NCBI GenBank assembly: GCA_963576475.1
Contig: OY754972.1
Coordinates: forward strand, 16,916,506-16,980,505
DNA: 64,000 nucleotides
From: Molanna angustata
Taxonomy: Eukaryota > Arthropoda > Insecta > Trichoptera > Molannidae
Direction of reading: 5' to 3'
The notes under the pieces are model-generated. The model had not been told where the DNA came from, ran no database searches, and was given only the letters and a program-made list of their open reading frames with translations. Positions 45,901 through 56,601 of the stretch are shown here, in pieces. The position numbers and the translations under genes were made by a program. Each line of letters starts with the position of its first letter. The stretch's first letter is position 1.

Positions 45901-48401
45901 TCCACTGCAGACGAGTGGGACGAACCCCAGAGGCACCAGACCTGCGAACCCGTGGCCTGCCCGCTAGACGCCTGCCGCCGCCGCCGCCGCCTCCGCCGCC
46001 TGCTGCCGCCGCCGCCGCCTCTAGCCTGGCCGCCACCACCGCTTCGCCGTCTGGCCTGGGCCGTCACCGCTGTCTCAGGCGTGTGGGACACGCCATCATC
46101 ATCATCCGACCCATCGCACCGTTTGCGACGTCCCTGGCCAGCATGATGGACATGCAGTAGGGTTAAGTGGCTTTAGTGTATTACCTTGACCTTTCTCATA
46201 TGTTTATTTGCTGTGCTCAATATGTTTATTTTATGTTCCTTGTCTGCTTCTTCTTCAATTTAATAAATTGCGACACGTCAACCTTCACTGGTGTTTCACT
46301 GCTCTGCCCCTTTGGTTGTAGGGAACGGCTATGGCCTCATATTACGCCTTGCCATCTTTCCCCGCATATCAATCTAACATGCATCCAATAACAAGTAAGT
46401 TGCTACATTCTGGAGACTAATAATATTTATCTTCGTATCTCAGGAGTCAGATATCTATACATACATACCAGCACGCCATGTCCCTCACGGGGTAGGCAGA
46501 GAGAACCGAACGCCACATTTTTCTATCTTGACACACATTAATCGCCTCATCAACATTCATACATTGTCTTATACACGTTCATCTGTTGTTCACGCTTCTT
46601 ACATTTCCATCTTTCAGAATATTGTTTACATGGTCGTGCCATACTTTTCTTGGGCGCCCCCGACCTCTTATTCCATTCCTGTCAGCTTTATATATTTTCA
46701 TCAGGCGTTCTTCATTCATTCTCCCCAAGTAGCCAAACCATCTCAACTTTAATTCTGTTAATTACATCTTTCTTCATCTTACATTCTTTCCTTGTATCTT
46801 CATTTCGAACTCTGTCATACATCATTCTGTTACAAATTCTTCTAAGCGATCTCATTTCAACTGCATTTATTCTGGTTTCGTACGACTTCTGCCATGTCCA
46901 GGTCTCACTTTTTTTTTTTTTAACATGTCTACGTAGGGGACGCCAGCTATTGGGATTTGGGTCCATTTTACTCTTCCGAAGAAGCGCACTACGTAGCTTT
47001 GGGAGGGGTTTGCAATCAAGAAAAGAGTTTATTAATTCGGATTTTAAAAAGACCCGGGTTGTACGAAGATGGAAACACAGAATTCGGAAGATCGTTCCAC
47101 AGTCGGGCTGCTGTATTAATAAAGGAGTTTGAGAAGCGACTTGTTCGTATATGTTGAAGGTCCACTGTGAATGGATGCTGCGATTGAGTGAAGCGAGTGA
47201 CTCTGTTGCGAGTGGGTGGAGGAGGGACCAAAGATGCAAGTTCTTCTGAGCAATTCCCGTGGTAGTATCTATAGAATAAACTTAAAATACCGACTCTGCA
47301 TCTGTGTTCTAGTGATTGCAATCCATCAGTCAGTGATGGATCATCAATCAGACGTATAGCACACCTTTGGACAGCGTCGAGGGTATTCAGTAGGTATTGG
47401 GGGGCGCCACTCCAGAGGTGACTGCCATATTCAATAATTGGGCGTATTTGCGCTTTGTATAGTATACAGATCTGGGTAAAAATATCTGCGCGCTCTATAT
47501 AGTACGCTCAATTTTTTGGAGGCGAGTTTCACCTTAGCTTCGATGGAGCCCTTGTAGTGTAATTGGTTCGTTATAGATACTCCAAGCAGGTCGATAGAGC
47601 TGCTGTTAGGTAGGGTGCTTCCGTTGAAAGACACTTGCAATTCATTGGGGTTTCTCTTCGCAGAAATTAGACAGGCTTGGGTTTTTGAGACGTTAAATGA
47701 AACAAGATTACTTTCACCCCAGGTATTGATTGAGTGGGGGTAGCTATTTATTTTTTGATGAAGGTCTTTCCGGGCTTCTGATATTTCACTCTGTTTAGGA
47801 GGTTTGTCAAAAGAGAAATTGTCATGGACTGTGCTGTCATCAGCGTAACAGTGGATGGGGGCGCGTAAGAGCAAGTCATTGATATGTAGGAGGAATAGGG
47901 TTGGAGATAGAATGGACCCTTGAGGGACTCCCGCATTAATGGAATGGGGAGAAGAAGAGCAACCGTCCACTACATTTATGACTTCGCGATCTTTTAAAAA
48001 ATTCGCAATCCAAGTACACAGAGACTGGGGTAGTCCATAAGAAGGGAGTTTCATTAAGAGACCTCGGTGCCAAACCCGGTCGAAAGCTTTAGAGATGTCA
48101 AGGGCGACAATTTGAGCTTCTCCAAAGCGTTCCATAACTCGACCCCAAACGGACTTGCATACGTCAGTCACTTACAGAAAAATCACTTACCATCTGTGCA
48201 ATTAAATGTATCTTCCTTAACTATGTCTTCTTCGCGAAAATGCTTTATACACACACTTGTATATGGAGAAGCAGTTAGGTTGGCTATTGGTATGCTTTGA
48301 ATCCATTGCCTTCTTAATGCATCAGTTTTAGGAAAAGAAAAGCAATTTGTATACTTCTTATTGTAATTGGACTGGCATCCAGGAGCACGACAGCCCTGCA
48401 T
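43000..48401 (-). CDS. THAP-domain zinc-finger protein (two coding exons)
   Basis: THAP domains are C2CH zinc-dependent DNA-binding modules found in animal transcriptional regulators and P-element-type transposases. Coding exon 1 is 48191-48401 (start ATG 48401): MQGCRAPGCQSNYNKK, then FSFPKTDALRRQWIQSI and SVCIKHFREEDI, giving the C-x4-C ... C-x2-H metal ligands and the conserved Pro and Trp. Donor GTAAGT follows. Exon 2 is 43000-43322 after a TTTCAG acceptor. The joined codon gives DGQIINVHRKRLRLKKDAVPS, the conserved end of THAP modules, followed by VFSNLPEYLSKKLPPRRKEP and a basic tail. The predicted protein is about 177 residues with no transposase domain seen. An upstream 5' UTR exon ending at 49217 is plausible. 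The 4.87-kb intron is packed with retroelements. Confidence 0.85.
43480..43560 (+). repeat. tRNA-derived SINE, family 1 (decayed fragment)
   Basis: Degenerate head GTAAGATATCTGACTCTGAG, B-box-like TCTTGGGTTCACAG and body TGTCTAAATTTGTGAGAC follow the order of the full SINE at 2630-2862. It lies in the THAP intron. Confidence 0.55.
43823..44950 (+). repeat. 5' LTR of the TRIM-like element
   Basis: Begins TGATGCGTCCGG and ends GCATATCA. It contains a GC-rich middle with an inverted repeat GGCCGCGGCC and a late AATAAA (near 44840) that could polyadenylate element RNA. Confidence 0.88.
45244..46371 (+). repeat. 3' LTR of the TRIM-like element
   Basis: Same sequence as the 5' LTR at a constant offset of 1421 bp; every frame compared translates identically. 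Followed directly by the ATCT duplication. Confidence 0.88.
46470..46908 (-). pseudogene. Old LINE reverse transcriptase, C-terminal fragment
   Basis: On minus the 3' end of a LINE ORF2 is readable: ETWTWQKSYETRINAVEMRS, then RRICNRMMYDRVRN, KVEMVWLLGENE and the continuing RGRPRKVWHDHV, with frame breaks. The YG(S/A)-type residues that normally precede ETW are missing because the next element begins there. Confidence 0.75.
46909..48171 (-). pseudogene. 5'-truncated jockey-type LINE: RT with one frameshift and a poly(A) tail
   Basis: The frame from 48171 encodes the RT palm: VALDISKAFDRVWH, AGVPQGSILSPTLFLLHIND, the catalytic CYADDST block, and NLVSFNVSKTQACLIS. Near 47460 the frame shifts. 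The rest continues to 47016 with GSHLWSGAPQY, RLWNDLPNSVFP and a normal stop. A 13-nt poly(A) run on minus (46909-46921) marks the 3' end. Endonuclease and N-terminal RT are absent, typical of 5' truncation. It is much better preserved than the LINE fragment it abuts. Confidence 0.88.
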
Positions 48402-49216
48402 ATTTCTGTAAAACATTTAATTGATTTAATTGACAAAATCAACAGAAATTTATATTGTAACTATAAGGAGCGGGTAAATAAGAAATTTATCAATTTTAGA
48501 ATACCTATATTATACCGGTTGTCATGACAGTAACATAAAATATCTGAAGAAAGGATCTCGATACAAAAAAATATAAATCACAATCCAAACCTAGCCACGG
48601 TTTTAAATATATTTTCTAAAATAAAGATATTTATTTGAAATCAGAAATGCCCTCAAAATTGTCTACATTATAATCGATGGACTCAAATTTGTTTTCCATA
48701 AAACATGTAAGGTGGTTTGGGATAAATTTTGAAAAATAAACGCATCGAAATACTATTCATGTATATTAGTTCGTTATACAATCAAAAACTAAATTTAAAC
48801 ATAAACATACAAAAACACATTATAATTCTATGACAAAAACAAATAATTCAATAATGAAAATATTTATCAACCCAATAATATGATTGTGAACAAATACGAT
48901 CGCCGTGACACATTTTAGTCGCATTAGTGTGATCATATTTCGAAATATACCTATATATATTTTTCTTAAATAATATGCACTATATCATAATAAATTTGTG
49001 TTTAATCACTTCAAAACATTAGATTACAATTTTAATGACAATATTGTATCGATAAAATATTTCATAACCATGAAAATGTTTCTGACATTACATTTCAATG
49101 TATTTACGTTATATATCAAAAATTATGGTAAATAACCAAACAAAATAATATGAAAACGCTTAAATAATGTGTAATATTAATAAATAAATGATAAAAACAA
49201 TTATATTTGTACTTAC

Positions 49217-49300
49217 GGAGATTTAAAAAACAGCACGACAAACCGACTAACCGAAAACGAATCAAAATGTACTGATTTCTATGCAAAAACAGGGCTGTGG
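49217..49300 (-). other. Candidate 5' UTR exon of the THAP gene
   Basis: On minus, CTCC|GTAAGT forms a consensus donor at 49217/49216. The coding exon downstream is preceded by a TTTTACAG acceptor 4 bases before its ATG (48406/48405), so an upstream non-coding exon is expected. The outer boundary is arbitrary. Confidence 0.4.
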
Positions 49301-49894
49301 CTATTCTACACCATTATTATTGTTATTATTTTTTAAAATAATAATAATAATAATAAACTGATTTTTCTATGGATTTGGCCATAGTGAATTTTTCCTATAG
49401 ATAATTGTAAAACCTTGTAAATCTTTATCTTGGCTAGTTACCGTATTCACACAAGAGCTATAAAATATACATGAAATGACGAAAACTCATACAAACGTCA
49501 AACGTGTAAGTTCTCAGCCTTTTTGATATTTTCTTGCTGAGATTTTAAAACTGAATTTTAACTTGAAAAATTGATTTGTAACTATCTTCTTTTGTTTCTG
49601 GATGTCATATAACTAATAAAATCCATATTGTTATCAGTTTGTGTCTGTATAATTTCAGGTTACGAATTATTTTGCGCTGCAATTTCATCAAATGTCTTCA
49701 ACTTTCATTACTTTAATTTAAGTAGCACCACACGTTTTACTCCATTGAAGTGGCTTCCTGTTCTTGTAAACATACCTCAGCTAACAATGATGTCCCATCT
49801 AAGAGTCCGCACCGAATTTCTTCCAGGAACCCAGTTACAAAACTTGGACGTGGCACAATGACTGGAAGAACATCAACCTATATGTCAATAGGTA

Positions 49895-50110
49895 CATGGG
49901 TACTTCAACGGTGGTACCTCTAGGTTTGGATCTGCCAAGAAGGCTGTGGACCTCTCTAAATAGGATCCGCGCTGGACATGTACGTTGTAACTACCTCATG
50001 GAAAACTGGCATTGTTTCATCCGCACAATGCGATTGCGGCCGTCTCTTCCAAATGATACAGCATATTATATTGCAAGAATGTAGCGTACGGCCCTCGACC
50101 TGAATATCTG
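49895..50110 (+). pseudogene. LINE RNase H / C-terminal fragment
   Basis: In shifting frames: GLDLPRRLWTSLNRIRAGHV then RCNYLMENW, and a CDCGRLFQMIQHIILQECSV segment with the Cys/His pattern found at the C-termini of LINE ORF2 proteins that carry RNase H. Short and frameshifted, without flanking signals. Confidence 0.6.
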
Positions 50111-51585
50111 ATCATATTTTATTTTTAAAATGCTAATGTTAATATATTTTTTGTGATTATTTTATTTCTTCCCACAGAAATTGCACTCATATTGTTTTTC
50201 GCCTGAATGAGTCTGTTTATGAGCGTTTAAAGATTGTCTTTGAGCAAATGTCTTCAAAGATCGTGGTCGAGAGAGTTTCTCCACCGATACTGCATTCATG
50301 TTGGTTTTCGTCTGAATGACTTGATGTAGTATTAATTCCATGACTTCCCACAAACTTTACATTCGTGTGGTTTTTTACCCGAATGAGTTTTTTTGTGTAC
50401 TTTACGATTTGAGAGAATGTCTTTCCACAGATATTGCATTCAAATGGTTTTTCACATAAATGGTTAGTTTGTGTTTTATTAAATTTCTTTCTAGAGAGAA
50501 TGTCTTTCCGCAAATATTGCATTCATTTGGTTTTCGTCTTGATGTGTTCAATTTGTTTTTTTTTTTATCAAAATGAGTTTGTTTTTTTCAAAGATCCTGT
50601 TCCACAGAAAGTTTTTATACAAACATTGCATTTATGTGATTTTTCACCCGAATGAGTTAGTAGAATATGTTTGTATGAACCTCTCATCTCGCCTTCCCAT
50701 AGACATTGCACTCTTATGATTTTTCACCCAATTAAGTTTGTTTTCTCAGACAATGGAAGGAGTATATTTGTCTTTTATAAACCTTTCGTTTCATTTGACT
50801 CAAAAGAGAAATTAGCTGATTAATTAACAGAATTTTATAAATAATGTTAATAAAATTACCAATTCTGCAAGGAACTTAAGGAAGTTTTTACAATACGAAT
50901 GTTTAAAATAAGTATACCTACTATTTTATAAAAAAATATATATTATACACACCACAACTTAACATGTATTTTTTATTTATTTCTAAATAAATCATGACTG
51001 TAATAATTTAATGTTTTTTTTTCTATGCACTCATAATTATGTAATAGGGTAGGTAGTTATTTGGTAAAGTAAAAAACAAGGCATTATATAGGTAAATAGT
51101 ATTTAGTTTTATTAAAAACATATCTATAAAATCCCGATACATAAAAATAGAAACAGGATTATACGGAATACTATTTGTGAAAAATTAAGCAAGACAATTC
51201 AATATATCGAAGAAGCTTTTAAGAGTTTTTTTTACCACTGAATATCTATTGGGGTAGACAGATAATCGAACACCACACAATCCTATTTTGACTTGCATTA
51301 TTTGAAGTATATATAAATTAAAGCTACTTTTCGTGAGAATGTCTTCCCACAGACATTGCAATTTTGGTTTTTCTCCCGAATGAGTTTGTTAATATGCTTT
51401 CAAATGTTCCGCTCGAGCTAGATTATGTACTTTCAAATGTTCCTCTCAAAAGAATTTCTTCCCACAGACATTGTATTCATATGGCTTTTCACCCTAATAT
51501 TTTTTTTTGTTCATTCGCATTACCTATTCGACAGTTTCTCTTCCCACAGACGTTGCATTTATATGGTTTTTCACCCAATGAGTAA

Positions 51586-52296
51586 CGCTACGTCCTACGT
51601 AGGCGATTCAAAGCGAGCGCGATTGCGAAACGATGCGGTGCGGATACAAGCGAATTCAATGCGAAGCGGTGCGACGCGGCGGCTCTGTCCTACGTGTGCG
51701 CAAATCGTTCCCTCTGCCGCCAGCTACTGTCATGGATGTACGTATATAAAATACTCAAGAAGTATGTACGGCAGAGAAGTGAAACTAATATTGTGTACTT
51801 AGAGAGGAATATTTATGGGGGATATCACGATTTGTATGAAAAATTACGTGATCTTGAATTAATAAATGAGACTGAATTTACATCTTTCCGGGAAACATAT
51901 CAAAATTTGACATTCGTGCAAGCGAGAGAAAACTATAATGTTTTGAACAACATCCTATTGTAAAATAGCAATAATAAATAAATGTGTTTACTTGTAGTCT
52001 CATTTATTTTTGCCAAATTCGCGGTTCGATAATAATTTGTTCCATAATATGGGACGTTCATGGACAGAAATTAAAATTTCTGTTTCTGACATGTCAAAAA
52101 ACAATGGCGCCGCTATCAATTCGTGCGAAAATATCAAACCAACTGATTGCGTTCGCTTCGCATCGCGCCGCGCCGCATCGAAACTAACTCACGGTCGGTA
52201 ACGTAGGACACTTCCATAGTTACCGACTGTTTGTTATTTTCGCGTCGCGCCGCGCCGCTTCGCATTCGCTTTGAATCGCCTACGTAGGACGTCGCG
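51586..52296 (+). mobile_element. PIF/Harbinger-like TIR element, 711 bp, internally deleted
   Basis: Termini CGCTACGTCCTACGTAGGCG and, reversed, CGCGACGTCCTACGTAGGCG continue as ATTCAAAGCGA... with further GC-rich inverted similarity. Flanks are TAA (left) and TTA (right), consistent with the 3-bp TWA target typical of PIF/Harbinger, but not identical. The element splits the zinc-finger array at a linker. Confidence 0.7.
51694..51963 (+). CDS. Fragment resembling the N-terminal region of a Harbinger transposase
   Basis: An 89-codon frame with a family-like segment: RSETNIVYLERNIYGGYHDL, then YEKLRDLELINETEFTSFRE. It matches in layout the stretch before the catalytic domain of PIF/Harbinger nucleases (W/R-x-ERN-x-G-x-Y ... 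F-x-x-x-F). The DDE catalytic region is absent, so it cannot transpose by itself. Function, if any, unknown; assignment is by motif layout only. Confidence 0.45.
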   Translation: MCANRSLCRQLLSWMYVYKILKKYVRQRSETNIVYLERNIYGGYHDLYEKLRDLELINETEFTSFRETYQNLTFVQARENYNVLNNILL

Positions 52297-52539
52297 TTAG
52301 TGTATGTTCTTTCAAACTTTTCTTATGAGATAAATTCTTTCTACAGATACCTACTACATTTATGTGGTTTTTCACTCGAATGAGCCGGTATATGCTTGTA
52401 AAAATCTCGTTTTTGAGAGAATAACTTTCCACAGACATTGCATTCATGTGGCTTTTTAACCAATTTTTTTTAATGAATTTGTTCTTGTTAAACAAGTACA
52501 TATACATCTTCCTACATTCCCTAAACTAAGCATAAATGC

Positions 52540-52615
52540 TGCTTGTGCTATAGGTGAACGAAATCGGTCGAAGCAGGATTCGAACTCGCGACCACTGGAA
52601 TGTACATTCAAATTT
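52540..52615 (-). repeat. tRNA-like SINE fragment
   Basis: On minus, GTCGCGAGTTCGAATCCTGC is a good B box inside otherwise unrelated zinc-finger remnants. The segment resembles the SINE family 2 head at 8463. Confidence 0.5.
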
Positions 52616-53539
52616 CCAATTCGAGAGAATGTCTTCCCACAGATATTGAAGTAATGTTTTTCCCACTAAATTAATTAGTTTTATTATGTTCATTTAAATT
52701 TCCTTTTAGAGAGAATGTCTTCCACAGACATTGCACTCATATGGTTTTTCACACAAATCTATGCTATCTTAAAAATTCTTTTTGAGATAATGTTTTCCCA
52801 CAGACAGTGCATTCATGTGGTTTTTCGCCTAAATGAGTTACTCAATGTAGTGTTAAATTCCATGTGTGATAGAATATCTTCTCACAAACAATACATTCGT
52901 GTGTTTTTCATCCAAATGATTTTTTTTTCAAAGATCCGGTTCCAGAGAAATTTTTCCCACAAACATTGCATTTATGTGTTTTTTTTTCATCCGAATGTAC
53001 TCTCCTTTGAGAGTATGATTTCCCACAGGCATTGCTCTCATACACTCAAATGACTTAATTTCGAAAGTTCAAACACTTATATAAAAAACACTATAAATCT
53101 TAATAATTTTAGGTATTTTATTTTGATAATCGATTCTTCTGATACATTGAGTAGCTTGTAAAATCCAGAATATAACCTCGAAGATATTGATAACTTTCAA
53201 CCTTTTACATAACTTAAGTGAAATTTAAATGTAAATACTTATAAAACTTCACTATATTATTATAAAATTATATGTATTTATAAAAATATACTTCGTTTGT
53301 ATACTTAAGAGGAAATGAAGGACGGTTTATCAATTGTTTACAAAAAATGGTTAGATTTAACCACATGGACTGTCATCTGACAGTATCTGTCTCTGTCTTA
53401 ATCATCTGTCTCTGTCATATTTCAAAAACACATGATATTTGTTATTGTTTATAAACATAGGGTGTAAAATAGCCACTTAAACTGACATCTGTCAAAATCA
53501 CGTGATATTTGTTATTGTTTACAAGGTGAAGAATAGCAG

Positions 53540-54540
53540 CAGGGCAAAAACAGACGCCAAGACGCGTAAACCCCCGACTGATACGTCGGCCATATTGGAA
53601 AATATTCTCTCATACATTACGGCATGATATAACTGCAAAAACTGCAAATCCAGAGGGCGCTGCAACGACTCAGCTGATTTTACTCGAAAACGACCAGATC
53701 TTCTCCGGCACAAAATAACGATTTGATAACTGAAAGAACCCTTGGGATTCCGCCAGAGAATCCCAACAGATCGAGCTCTATCGGTCCTGCCACCAAAAGA
53801 GGCGCAACTGCCGCGAAATCGGCCCCAAACTGCCGCAGAACTACGTACCTCTGCCACGCGGTAAATTATTTTTGTAAATCTTTTGGTTCAAAATTGTAAC
53901 TGCAGAGGCCTCTTTCAGACTGAAGCCGAAAGATAGTAGTAGCTTCTCAGGTCGTCGTGCGTCTCGTATCCTGCTATTTTTATTTTAACATTTGACTATA
54001 TTTTACTACTGACCCGAGGCGCCGACGGCCTGGGAAGCGTTTGCCCTAGCGCAAGCCAGGGCCATTTGTAACCGTGTGGAGGTGAGGATCACCGCTGCCT
54101 GTTGCGTCCCCTTTCCCTGTTCGTGACTGCACTCACTCGGCTGCTTTTCTTTTATTCCATGTTCTGGATCGAGGAAAAAAACTGAGGACGTCACCCGCCT
54201 GTAGCATTCCGCCGGCCTACGACTGGGTGATCTGCTGAGCGCCTCCCTTAGCAGATGGTCGAAGAGGAAAGGACCGCGTCCTTGGGGTGAGTGTATTCAA
54301 GTTCTCTCTCGATCCGAGACCGAAGCTGGTGACATTCTTTAACCAGAACGCCTTGCGTCCATAGGACTGACAGCCCTCTCTGCGACCGCAGAGAGAGAGC
54401 TGGTGTCAGATACTGTATTGAAAAATAAAAAAAAACACATGAAACTAATATAAAAATAAAACATTATTATTATTTAGTTGCTGGCCACGACTTGGTGGGA
54501 CGACTGATTGAGGATTCTTAAATCAGGCGGTAAGTTCTTT
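53540..54540. other. GC-rich block with splice-donor-like sites; possible 5' exon of the downstream gene or a repeat
   Basis: It stands out from the AT-rich surroundings. It contains a hairpin CTCTCTGCGACCGCAGAGAG (54378-54397) and strong donors GG|GTGAGT (about 54285) and GCG|GTAAGT (about 54531) on plus. The next plus-strand acceptor with a coding exon is GPR155 exon 1 at 56828, so these could end its 5' UTR exons. It could equally be an unclassified transposon. The minus-strand frame 53519-53857 has no recognisable domain. Confidence 0.3.
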
Positions 54541-55412
54541 GGATGCACTAATGTAATACTTATTCTTCAATACACTCTATGCACAAGAGTACACTCCCCG
54601 TTTGAAGTACCTGGCTTTCTCTTAACTCTCACAATTCCATCATTATTTGGTGGGCGTCATTTTTTATTTACGTGAACTGCACTACAACCGCTCATTGCAC
54701 CCGATTACATCTTTACAACACAGAAAGTGCAGGCCAGCTGGGAACCTCACCGGAGTCGAATGATATAGAAAGAATTCCTTCGTTACATTAGGGATACCCA
54801 CCCCCTTCGGACACATATGTACGTTAGATCTACTTTTTAAATCACAATTCTATGTTTAATTTTTGTCGCAGATAAAATATCTACATGTCATGTATTTTGG
54901 ACTCAAATAAAAACTTTCCGTCTGTGAAGCCTAGAGATTTGGCGGCGAATTAAAAAAAAGGAAACGTGAGTGGAAGAGGGCGCGTCTATCCCATTTTTCA
55001 AAGTTTGCTCATGCTTAATGAGCATGTTATCGCATATAACAAAGAAGCGTTGATAAGTGTTTAAATGCCGGCTAGTCAATACAATAATTAAATATGGTGG
55101 AGACGAAAGAACGTGTTGAGAGCATAAATTAAAACAATGCTTCAATTGACAGAAATACACGCGTAATAGTAATTATCGGTTAGTAAAAATTGCTATAAAA
55201 TTAAGAAGAAAATTAATTAGAAAACCAGTGATGACGGCCGCTGAAAAGAATTATTACATACAGGAAATACACGTGGAACAAAGAATAACAGTGCTGAAAA
55301 GAATAATCAAATACATGAAATGCACGTGTAATATTGATGACAATCTTGCTAAAATAAATTACGAAACGAAACGTTCAGAGCAAAGAAAACAAATAATAAT
55401 AAATCGCTTAAA

Positions 55413-56116
55413 ATAACTTAAAACTATCTTAAATTCACCCCTCGTTGGTTATGTGGACCTGAAACACACTGTGGACCTGATTATTTAAGTTATTTTTATT
55501 ATTAAAAGTTATTTTTAATATTAACTTAAACTATCATAAATTCACCCCTCGTTGGTTATGTATGGACCTGAAACACACTTATTCACTACCATGCAAATAT
55601 GAAATTTAATGCTGAGCATCAAGCAGACGCCTCGCAGAGATAAGACTTTTTTTTAACGTTCGCGATCTACGTTCGTTTTTTAAAAAAATATATAAGTTAT
55701 CTTTCGTACGCGTGAGTTAAAATTCGTCTATCGCGGCAGAACGTCTATTCAATACTGATCCAAACCAGCTATCGCGTTCACCGCTGGAGACAGGGAGGGA
55801 GGAGCTACCCCACCGCGCGGTGGGGCGCGTTCTACCATCTACCAATAGGAAGCCTCCATTTCACCTACCAAGTTAGAAAGTATAAAGTTCCAGGAATATG
55901 CATTGAATATAAAATTATTAGAAATCACATATTTACAAAATATAAGCATTGTTTAAATACATTAAGGACCCAAAGACCCGTTAATATGATAAAACCATTA
56001 TAAGAGAAAGTTTTCCAAGAATCAAGGTATTTTGTTGAAACAAAATAATAGATGTTTGGCTTCTATGCTACCATAACCCATGGTAATATCTTGATCATAA
56101 TACCTATGTATATATC
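55413..56116 (-). repeat. Decayed LTR related to the 33003-37844 element
   Basis: Sequence such as AAATTCACCCCTCGTTGGTT, ATGTGGACCTGAAACACAC and, at the right end, AATACCTATGTATATATCA follows the LTR at 33440-34098 in order, with indels, and a local duplication of the ACCCCTCGTTGG segment (55434 and 55543). The similarity continues into the first internal bases, so it is a partial element, not only a solo LTR. Confidence 0.65.
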
Positions 56117-56526
56117 AAGCAGTTGCCTTCGTAATAAATAATTCATCAATCCAGTAGGTTTTCTTTTTTGTTTCATGGTCACTCCTATTAATTCTCCCAA
56201 GTTGGCCCAAGAAGGTCGCTTTTGATCTATGGTGCAATATCATAGATTTAAAAGACACACAATTTTTTTTTTGACGTTAGTGACATTTACAATTTACAAT
56301 TGACAAATATTACAAATTCAGCAATTTCGTTATGACCTAATCCGATGGATATACAGTAGAATTTTTATTTTGATCCACAATATAAATGCATAATCTGGAC
56401 TAAAAGCTTTATTAAATCATTGGGGTGAAGGTACATTGTTTTTTATTGATATCTGTTAATATATCATTCATATTTTTAAGACTGTTGTATTAACCAATCA
56501 AGTGTAACAATTTACCATCGATTATC

Positions 56527-56601
56527 AAAACATATGTTGTAAAAATGAAACAAACATATGTTGTAAAAATAAAACAAACATATGTTGTAAAAATAAAAAT
56601 A
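56527..56601. repeat. Three 27-bp tandem units
   Basis: ACATATGTTGTAAAAATAAA-type units repeated three times with one substitution (ATGAAA/ATAAAA). Upstream of GPR155 exon 1. Confidence 0.85.

Larger units (their letters stand above)
43823..46371 (+). mobile_element. Miniature non-autonomous LTR retrotransposon (TRIM-like), 2549 bp
   Basis: LTRs 43823-44950 and 45244-46371 are each 1128 bp and look identical. ATCT flanks both sides (43819-43822, 46372-46375). The 5' LTR ends CCGCATATCA, followed by AT and the primer-binding-site-like TGGCGGCCCAGCAGTGGG. The 3' LTR is preceded by the polypurine tract AAGAAAGCGGGGGGGAT. Only 293 bp lie between, too short for gag or pol. Strikingly GC-rich against the AT-rich host, with (CCG)n runs and a GTTAGCA 7-bp array (44048-44090). 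The identical paired ORFs are LTR artefacts. Confidence 0.92.
43775..46456 (-). repeat. tRNA-derived SINE, family 1, split by the LTR element
   Basis: 46372-46456 carries the reverse complement of SINE body sequence (CATCCAATAACAAG, CATTCTGGAGAC, GGAGTCAGATATC). 43775-43822 carries the matching distal part (GGCAACTAGGTACTATG, then TTAAATATT). Removing 43823-46371 and one ATCT copy restores a continuous SINE, so the LTR element entered it. Confidence 0.7.
50162..53060 (-). pseudogene. Decayed C2H2 zinc-finger array
   Basis: At least 15 finger remnants are spread on minus, each with C-x2-C (ECNICGKTFS-like) and linker remnants of the HSGEKxYEC type, e.g. HKQTHSGEKQYECNFCGKK at the downstream end. 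Frames change between almost every finger and gaps of several hundred bases separate groups (50760-51330), so no long protein is possible. No N-terminal ZAD or BTB domain seen. The array is interrupted by a Harbinger-like element at 51586-52296. It is a dead gene or part of one. Confidence 0.78.

Noticed and set aside
44117..46160. Paired 78-132-codon ORFs at 44117-44739 and 45538-46160
   Set aside because: They recur identically because they lie in the two LTRs. They overlap in all frames of GC-rich, stop-poor DNA and have no gag or other domain.
53519..53857. 112-codon minus-strand ORF in the GC-rich block
   Set aside because: No similarity to a known domain, no splice signals that link it, and it is explained by low stop density.
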